Shown here piece after piece: positions 58,235-64,000 of a stretch of 64,000 nucleotides of DNA. Below the pieces are notes generated by a model. That model ran no database searches and had not been told where the DNA came from. It was given only the letters and a program-made list of their open reading frames with translations. A program made the position numbers and the translations under genes. The stretch's first letter is position 1. Each line of letters begins with the position of its first letter. The DNA is from Vibrio ruber DSM 16370 (GTDB taxonomy: Bacteria > Pseudomonadota > Gammaproteobacteria > Enterobacterales > Vibrionaceae), in NCBI RefSeq assembly GCF_900163965.1, contig NZ_FULE01000002.1, forward strand, positions 1 to 64,000, written 5' to 3'.

Positions 58235-58994
58235 AAGTGTGGTATACGGGATCCTCTTTATCCTGCTGATCCCCATCGCAGCCACATTTGCCTATGCGCT
58301 CTCCGCCCGCTGGGGAGCCTCGATCCTCCCCGAAGGGTTTACCCTGCATTGGTATATTCAGCTCCTCAGCGATCCGCGTTTTCTGGCAGCATTCGGCCGA
58401 TCATTATTTGTCTGTCTCTCGGCACTGCTGCTGGCAACCGTGCTGATTCTGCCAATGATATTCGTGATTTTTTATTACTATCCGAAGCTGGATAAGGTTA
58501 TGAATATTCTGATTTTGTTGCCGTTTGCCGTGCCGCCGGTGGTTTCTTCGGTCGGGCTGCTCCAGCGCTATGCCGACAGCGACATCGTTCTGGTCGGCAC
58601 GCCGTGGATTCTGATCGGCACCAACTTCACCATCGCGCTGCCATTTATGTACCGCGCCATTGCCAACAATATGATGGCGATTCACCTGCGCGACCTGATT
58701 GATGCTGCTCACCTGCTCGGTGCCAGCACCACCAAAGCATTTTGGTATATTATTTTGCCCAATTTGAAAAAAGGCCTGATGGCGTCCCTGTTTCTCTCTT
58801 TTTCATTCCTGCTCGGTGAATTCGTGTTTGCCAACATTCTGGTCGGCACCCGTTACGAAACGTTGCAGGTGTATTTGTACAACATGCGTCAGACCAGCGG
58901 TCACTTTACCTCAGCACTGGTGATGACCTATTTCTTGTTTATTTTTATCTGTACCTGGCTTGCCAGCCGCTTTAACCGGGGAGTTCAACTATGA
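58206..58994 (+). CDS. ABC transporter permease 2
   Basis: 262 aa, six membrane helices, EAA-like loop (LRDLIDAAHLLGASTTKAFWYIILP). It pairs with permease 1. The start lies inside the end of permease 1 behind GAAGGAAA, and the stop overlaps the ATPase start (ATGA). Confidence 0.88.
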   Translation: MQNTHQIYHKSVVYGILFILLIPIAATFAYALSARWGASILPEGFTLHWYIQLLSDPRFLAAFGRSLFVCLSALLLATVLILPMIFVIFYYYPKLDKVMNILILLPFAVPPVVSSVGLLQRYADSDIVLVGTPWILIGTNFTIALPFMYRAIANNMMAIHLRDLIDAAHLLGASTTKAFWYIILPNLKKGLMASLFLSFSFLLGEFVFANILVGTRYETLQVYLYNMRQTSGHFTSALVMTYFLFIFICTWLASRFNRGVQL

Positions 58995-60010
58995 GTTATG
59001 TCCATGTCAATCAACTCACCAAAGTGTTCGGCGAGCATGCCGTATTTCAAGCGATTGATTTCACCATTGAACAAGGGGAATTCATTACCCTGCTCGGCCC
59101 CAGCGGCTGCGGAAAATCGACTCTGTTACGTTGTATCGCCGGGCTTGAAGCCATCGATCAGGGAGAGATCTGGGTCGATAACCACGAGATCTCCCGTCAG
59201 GTACCGCAGCAACGGGAAATCGGTATGGTGTTTCAGTCTTATGCGCTGTTCCCCAACATGACGGTGGCCGACAATATTGGTTTCGGCCTGAAGATGAAAG
59301 GCCTCGATAAGCCAACCATTGCCCAGGAAACACAACGCTTTATCGAACTTGTCGAATTACAAGGCAAAGAAAAACAGTATCCTCATGAACTCTCCGGCGG
59401 ACAGCGGCAACGGGTTGCGTTAGCCAGAGCGTTAATCGTCCGGCCCCGTATTCTGCTGTTGGATGAACCGCTCTCTGCGCTCGATGCCAAAATCAGAAAG
59501 GTGCTGCGCCAGCAAATCCGCGCCATTCAGAAAGAACTCAACCTGACGACGATTTTCGTCACTCACGATCAGGAAGAAGCCATGCAACTGTCTGATCGAA
59601 TCTTTCTGATGAATCAGGGCGAGATCGTGCAGCAAGGCAGCCCGGAACAGATTTACACCCAACCGGCCAATACTTTTGTGGCGCAATTTATGGGGCATTA
59701 CAATCTGCTTGATGCCCTGACAGCCCATACTTGGTTCGGGATTGAGAGCACCGGTCAGGTCGCGATTCGTCCCGAGTCCATTTATGTCAAAGAGCCGGGC
59801 CGTCAGTATGACGCACACATTTCAGCGCCGCGGGCGGCAACCGTCGTCAGCCATCAGCTACTGGGAAACGTGATTCGCTATACCGCCGCAATCGGCGATC
59901 AACACCTGACCGTTGATCTGCTCAACCGCTCTTCAGAACGATTATTTCCGGTTGGACATCCGCTGGAACTTTTATTTAACTTAAACGAAATTCAACCGGT
60001 GAGAGATTAA
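58991..60010 (+). CDS. ABC transporter ATP-binding protein
   Basis: 339 aa. Walker A GPSGCGKST (36-44), Q-loop FQSYALFPNMTVADNIGFGL, signature LSGGQRQRVALARAL, Walker B ILLLDEPLSALD, H-loop TIFVTHDQEEAM. The C-terminal TOBE-like domain (VAIRPESIYVKEPG) is typical of spermidine/maltose/phosphonate-type ATPases. It energises the importer. Confidence 0.92.
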   Translation: MSYVHVNQLTKVFGEHAVFQAIDFTIEQGEFITLLGPSGCGKSTLLRCIAGLEAIDQGEIWVDNHEISRQVPQQREIGMVFQSYALFPNMTVADNIGFGLKMKGLDKPTIAQETQRFIELVELQGKEKQYPHELSGGQRQRVALARALIVRPRILLLDEPLSALDAKIRKVLRQQIRAIQKELNLTTIFVTHDQEEAMQLSDRIFLMNQGEIVQQGSPEQIYTQPANTFVAQFMGHYNLLDALTAHTWFGIESTGQVAIRPESIYVKEPGRQYDAHISAPRAATVVSHQLLGNVIRYTAAIGDQHLTVDLLNRSSERLFPVGHPLELLFNLNEIQPVRD

Positions 60011-60011
60011 G

Positions 60012-60716
60012 ATGGCCAACCCTTTATATGTGTTCGACATGGATGACACCCTGATTGACGGCGACAGTGCCATGATCTGGAATACGTTTTTAGTCGAGCA
60101 AGGTATCGTCACCGACCCTGACTTTCTGGCGCGGGATCGCGAGATGATGGCTTTATATGCCGCCGGCAAGATGGATATGGCGACCTATCTGAATTTTACT
60201 CTTGCTCCACTCACCAAGTTGCCGCAAACCACCGTTGATGCGCTGGCCGAAACCTGCGTGACAACTCAAATTCTGCCGCGGCTGTTCAATGAGGCGCAGC
60301 AACTGATCAGCGACCTCATCACCCAACAGATTCCGATGCTCGTCATCTCGGCCACGGTCAGTTTTATCGTCCGCCCGCTGGCGCAAAAAATCGGTATCCC
60401 CGATGCGTTAGGCATTGATCTGGTCACCGTCGATCAGCGTTACACCGCCGAGATTGATGGTATTGCCAGCTATCGGGAAGGCAAAGTCCGCCGACTGGAC
60501 GACTGGCTCGCGAGTCAATCGCAATCTTTCTCTGCCGTGCATTTCTATACCGATTCCATCAACGACTTACCGCTGTGCCGACACGCCGATTATGTCTATC
60601 TGATCAACCCGGCCCCGGCGCTTGCGCTGCAGGCCGAAGGCAAACCAAACTGGACCATTTATCACTGGGGCCAAACCTCGTCAGCAACACCCGACGCACC
60701 GACAGCATCGGCCTGA
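60012..60716 (+). CDS. HAD-IB family phosphatase of the ABC operon
   Basis: 234 aa, cytoplasmic. HAD motifs: I DMDDTLIDGD (nucleophile D9, acid D11), II VISAT, III REGK with the lysine, IV DSINDLPL. The HAD-IB group includes phosphoserine phosphatase and phosphorylcholine phosphatase-like enzymes. Starting 1 bp after the ATPase, it probably removes phosphate from the product of the diesterase. It is the last gene of the operon. Substrate unknown. Confidence 0.83.
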   Translation: MANPLYVFDMDDTLIDGDSAMIWNTFLVEQGIVTDPDFLARDREMMALYAAGKMDMATYLNFTLAPLTKLPQTTVDALAETCVTTQILPRLFNEAQQLISDLITQQIPMLVISATVSFIVRPLAQKIGIPDALGIDLVTVDQRYTAEIDGIASYREGKVRRLDDWLASQSQSFSAVHFYTDSINDLPLCRHADYVYLINPAPALALQAEGKPNWTIYHWGQTSSATPDAPTASA

Positions 60717-60784
60717 GCTGGCGCTTCAATCGCGAATCCGCTACATTGTCAGCCATTGATGACAGACATAACGCAGACGATTCA

Positions 60785-61891
60785 ATGGCAAAAAGCGGAC
60801 AACATGGCGGGAACACCCGGGAAATGGCAGAGAAATACGGCCAAACCGCAGCAGAGATACTGGACTTTAGCGCCAATATCAATCCGCTCGGTATGCCGTC
60901 AGCGTTACGCGCAGCGCTGATCGCTCAGATCGATTGTGTCGAACGCTACCCGGATATTGATTATCAGCACCTCCATCAGGCGATTGCCCGTCACCATGCC
61001 AATCAGATCCACCGTTCTGAAGGCGGTTTTCCGGCCAGTTATGTGGTCGCAGGCAACGGCGCGACCGAGCTGATTTATCAGTGGGTACTGCACACGCAGC
61101 CGCGCCACGCCTTGATTGTCGAACCGACATTTGCCGAATATCGCCAGGCGCTGACCCGGGTCGGGTGTGAGATTGAAGGGTTTGTCTTGCAGGAGAGTGA
61201 AGGGTTTGCGCTCACTGAGCGTTTACTGGATACATTGCACCAAGGGCTGGATTGTCTGTTCCTCTGCACCCCGAATAACCCGACCGGGCTGATGCCGGAG
61301 GCTGATTTACTGCAACGTATCGTCACACGCACCGCTCAGTTGGGGATCAGGCTGTTTGTGGATGAGTCATTTATTGATTTTTTACCGCAGCATCGGGGGC
61401 TGACCGATGTGCTGGAACACCATCCGCACCTGTTTGTGCTGCGTTCGATGACCAAATTTTACGCCATTCCCGGGCTGCGGCTCGGCTATTTGTTGTCAGC
61501 CAATCAGCCGGTTCTGGCAGCACTGCGCAATCAACGTGAACCGTGGACGATTAACGCCTTCGCGGCACTGGCCGGAGAAATTCTGTTTACAGACGATGGG
61601 TATGCGGAACAGACTTATCACTGGCTGCACAGCGAGCAATCTTACCTGTTCCAAGGCTTGTCTCAGTTGCCGGGGTTGACGGTTTATCCGCCCGCGGCCA
61701 ACTATATTTTCTTTCGCCTGCACCGGGCTGATTTCGATTTACAACATGCCCTGATGCAGCGCAACATCCTGATCCGCCACTGCGCCAACTACCGGGGCTT
61801 ATCGCCACAATACTACCGCGTCGCCATTCGCGCCCGAGCAGAGAACCAGCAATTGCTACGGGCACTCCGCGACGTGCTTGCGCCTGACTAA
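60785..61891 (+). CDS. cobD: threonine-phosphate decarboxylase
   Basis: About 368 aa from the ATG at 60785; the frame is open further upstream but overlaps the HAD gene and has no family similarity. Class I aminotransferase-fold PLP enzyme close to Salmonella CobD: GGNTREMAEKYG, ILDFSANINPLGMP, VAGNGATELIYQW, LFLCTPNNPTGLMP, VDESFIDFLP, the PLP lysine in RSMTKFYAIPGLRLGYL. It makes (R)-1-amino-2-propanol O-phosphate for the cobalamin lower loop. Confidence 0.92.
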   Translation: MAKSGQHGGNTREMAEKYGQTAAEILDFSANINPLGMPSALRAALIAQIDCVERYPDIDYQHLHQAIARHHANQIHRSEGGFPASYVVAGNGATELIYQWVLHTQPRHALIVEPTFAEYRQALTRVGCEIEGFVLQESEGFALTERLLDTLHQGLDCLFLCTPNNPTGLMPEADLLQRIVTRTAQLGIRLFVDESFIDFLPQHRGLTDVLEHHPHLFVLRSMTKFYAIPGLRLGYLLSANQPVLAALRNQREPWTINAFAALAGEILFTDDGYAEQTYHWLHSEQSYLFQGLSQLPGLTVYPPAANYIFFRLHRADFDLQHALMQRNILIRHCANYRGLSPQYYRVAIRARAENQQLLRALRDVLAPD

Positions 61892-61894
61892 CCG

Positions 61895-62449
61895 TTAAGC
61901 ACCTTTCAGTTGCATCGGTAAACCGGCGGCCATAAAAGTCACCTGTTCAGCCAACGCCGCAATCGCCTGATTCATCCACCCGGCATGATCGACATACAGG
62001 CGGGAAATTTCGCCCATCGGGATAATGCCGAGGCCGACTTCGTTGGAGACACATAAAATCGTCGCCGGAGAGTCACGCAGCGCGGTGACCAAAGCCTGAA
62101 CATGCTGTTCAATCTGTGTTTTGGTGGCGGTTTCACCATCGTTATAGATAACGTTATTGAGCCACAAGGTCAGGCAATCGACCAGCACGATATCCTGCTG
62201 CTGAAACTGTGCCAGCGTCTGCGCCAGCATCACGGGCGATTCATGCTGACACCACTCCGGCCCGCGGCGACGCTGATGCTGTTCAATCCGCTGCTGCATC
62301 TCCTGATCAAACGCAATCGCGGTCGCAACATAATGCAGCCGAGCCGCACACCCTTCATCCAAGCGCTGCTGCAACAACGCCAACGCCTGACGCTCCGCAT
62401 AGCTCGACTTCCCGCTCCGCGCCCCGCCAATAAAAAGAGATGTCGCCAT
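61895..62449 (-). CDS. cobU: adenosylcobinamide kinase / guanylyltransferase
   Basis: 184 aa from the ATG ending at 62449 with GGAGG 5 bp upstream. P-loop FIGGARSGKSSYAERQAL, HQRRRGPEW (guanylylated His region), DCLTLWLNNVIY and SNEVGLGIIPMGEISRLYVDHAGWMNQ (in outline). It activates cobinamide for nucleotide-loop assembly. Convergent with cobD, the stops being only 3 bp apart. Confidence 0.93.
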   Translation of the reverse strand: MATSLFIGGARSGKSSYAERQALALLQQRLDEGCAARLHYVATAIAFDQEMQQRIEQHQRRRGPEWCQHESPVMLAQTLAQFQQQDIVLVDCLTLWLNNVIYNDGETATKTQIEQHVQALVTALRDSPATILCVSNEVGLGIIPMGEISRLYVDHAGWMNQAIAALAEQVTFMAAGLPMQLKGA

Positions 62450-62570
62450 AGATTCCTCCGCATAGTGAGCCTGTGATTTTGCCCGAACGAGGGGGAAAAG
62501 CAATGGGATTGGGGAGTTAGTATGTAGGCTTTGAGACTGTTAATTATTCTGTATCACGCCATTTTTATAG

Positions 62571-64000
62571 CTACTCCTCACCTAACTTTAACTCTAAGCT
62601 TTTTATATACTCTTCTAACTTTATATTTTTATCTTTTAGTTCTTCATTTTCCTTTGCCAATTCTTCATTTTCTTTAGTTAGCATTTTCTTTTGATTTGGG
62701 ATATTTAAATTCAAACCAATTTCCATCTCATCTTTATATGGAATGATAGGTTCAAACAATTGCTGATATGCCCTACCTATAGCTCCAGAGAATAATTGTA
62801 AATTTGGAATATTATTACCACAATTAAGGATGTGATCATTTGATATACCTGGATAAGGGTCTATATAAATTATAGTATTTATTCTTAGCTGATATGCTTT
62901 TTTTGCACATAGTTCACACGGACTCGCTGTACTATAAAGCTTGCCACCTTTAACTGACATTCCACCATATTTTGAAATTTGCAAGAAAGCATTCTCTTCC
63001 GCATGTAAAGCTCTTGTATGGACTTGATTCTTTTCACCATCAATAGAGTTTTTTATGTCTTTAAAACAGAAAGTTACTGGTTTACCATTAAATTCAATGG
63101 AATTCTCTGGCTTAAATGCATATACACTTTTAAATCTTTCAATAAAATCAGAATTCGTTTTCTCAAAATAACTAAATGCAGGCTCATCTTCATTATTGAT
63201 TAAATCCTCCACTCTTCGTAAATTACAAGGTGTTTGCCCCTGAGCAACATTGTTCCACCCAACTGCTTTTATTGAAAAATCTGAATCAGTAACAACAGCA
63301 CCAACTTGTCTCGATATACAACCAGAATTTAATTTGGCATTGAACGCAATATGCATACATCTTTCATCTTGCGATGGTGTAATAATACCTGGATGCATAA
63401 TAAGAGACAGATACTTAACTAGCTGAATTTTTAATAATTTAAATTTATTATGATCATCAGGATTATATAAATGAATGTCTGCTATTTCTATACATCGTTG
63501 TATATCTAATGACCAAAATCTATCTTCACCTTTTAATGATTTAGGATTCTCTCTACTATCAATTCCTGAAACCTCTTTATTAGAAATTCCAGGCTGATTT
63601 AGCAACCTGCTAATCCTTACATTTGGTTCAGTAGAAACAGACATTAGATAAAATGCTGAATATCTTTCTCGAAAAAAGAATGCCTCGTAAGGATTTCTTA
63701 TTGCATCAAGAACCACACATACATTTTCCCCAGACAACTTAGATTTATGCCTTAATATTTTTATTAACTTATTAGCTCTTTGAGCAAATACATATATTTT
63801 ATCACTATTATAAACCGAATCATTCGCACAACCTGATTTTCTTATATTATTACCAATCAGTTGGTAAAACTTTGTATATGAGCCAAGCTCTATTTTATTT
63901 AATACTTTTCTAATTTCTAAAGAAAATTGTGGTAGCTTATTAAAATAGAAATCATAGATTGAATCACTATATAAATCATTTTGATTCATTTCGGCATAAG
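62571..64000 (-). CDS. dcdV: DcdV/AvcD-type anti-phage deoxycytidylate deaminase, 5'-truncated by window edge
   Basis: 472 aa are visible from the ATG ending at 63989, but the frame stays open to the window edge (Tyr-Ala-Glu before the Met), so the start lies outside. The visible N-terminal half looks like the remainder of a P-loop kinase-like domain (VCVVLDAIRNPYEAFFFRERY, in outline); no Walker A is present and it should be upstream. The C-terminal half is a zinc deaminase: HAEE (H329, E331) and PCELC (C358, C361), with SRQVGAVV and VGWNNVAQG. A Glu/Lys-rich coiled coil ends it (about 436-470). The architecture matches DcdV/AvcD, which depletes dCTP/dCMP during phage infection. Much more AT-rich than cobU, indicating transfer. 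Its regulatory RNA (AvcI-type), if present, would lie beyond 64000. Confidence 0.85.
   Translation of the reverse strand, partial: YAEMNQNDLYSDSIYDFYFNKLPQFSLEIRKVLNKIELGSYTKFYQLIGNNIRKSGCANDSVYNSDKIYVFAQRANKLIKILRHKSKLSGENVCVVLDAIRNPYEAFFFRERYSAFYLMSVSTEPNVRISRLLNQPGISNKEVSGIDSRENPKSLKGEDRFWSLDIQRCIEIADIHLYNPDDHNKFKLLKIQLVKYLSLIMHPGIITPSQDERCMHIAFNAKLNSGCISRQVGAVVTDSDFSIKAVGWNNVAQGQTPCNLRRVEDLINNEDEPAFSYFEKTNSDFIERFKSVYAFKPENSIEFNGKPVTFCFKDIKNSIDGEKNQVHTRALHAEENAFLQISKYGGMSVKGGKLYSTASPCELCAKKAYQLRINTIIYIDPYPGISNDHILNCGNNIPNLQLFSGAIGRAYQQLFEPIIPYKDEMEIGLNLNIPNQKKMLTKENEELAKENEELKDKNIKLEEYIKSLELKLGEE

Overview
The window is a piece of a gamma-proteobacterial chromosome, most likely Vibrio or a close relative. 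The housekeeping genes (asnS, aspC, queD, pabB, class I fumarase, glk) and the full set of glycine betaine catabolism genes fit Vibrionaceae. Most of the DNA has moderate GC. Two stretches are visibly AT-richer: a PTS/porin module at about 9.7-13.2 kb and the deaminase gene at the right edge. The taxon is inferred from protein character only.

Layout. 1-230 is the 3' end of an IS4-type transposase gene. 270-6661 holds class I fumarase, pabB, a Nudix CoA pyrophosphatase, a small outer-membrane-like protein under a perfect FNR box, sdaA and queD. 6859-34091 is a large glycine betaine catabolism region. It contains gbcB/gbcA, a BCCT carrier, dedicated electron transfer flavoprotein subunits, dgcB, dgcA, a DUF5943-type gene, an M19 dipeptidase, the regulator gbdR, a second L-serine dehydratase, purU, soxGADB and glyA. 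Together these encode betaine -> dimethylglycine -> sarcosine -> glycine -> serine -> pyruvate, with one-carbon units handled by tetrahydrofolate, GlyA and PurU. The region is interrupted between gbcA and the dgc operon by a low-GC module: a beta-glucoside-type PTS EIIBC gene behind a BglG-type antiterminator leader, a porin, and a second antiterminator leader with no gene behind it. A small gene next to the BCCT carrier appears frameshifted.

34.5-42 kb carries asnS, aspC, a VOC protein, a GGDEF-EAL protein with a periplasmic sensor, and a CodA-like deaminase. 42-50.5 kb holds two near-identical chemoreceptors and a pqiABC operon. A remnant of the pqiC 3' end between the receptors shows they arose by segmental tandem duplication, and they differ at the Asp expected to contact an amino-acid ligand. 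50.8-54.1 kb has an unidentified membrane protein, glucokinase and a second VOC protein.

54.4-60.7 kb is a GntR/UTRA regulator plus a tightly overlapping ABC import operon that also encodes an alkaline-phosphatase-superfamily hydrolase and a HAD phosphatase. This looks like uptake and stepwise dephosphorylation of an organophosphorus compound of unknown identity. CobD and CobU follow in convergent orientation.

The right edge is a 5'-truncated, AT-rich gene for a dCTP/dCMP-deaminase of the DcdV/AvcD anti-phage type. Its P-loop and any partner RNA would lie beyond the window.
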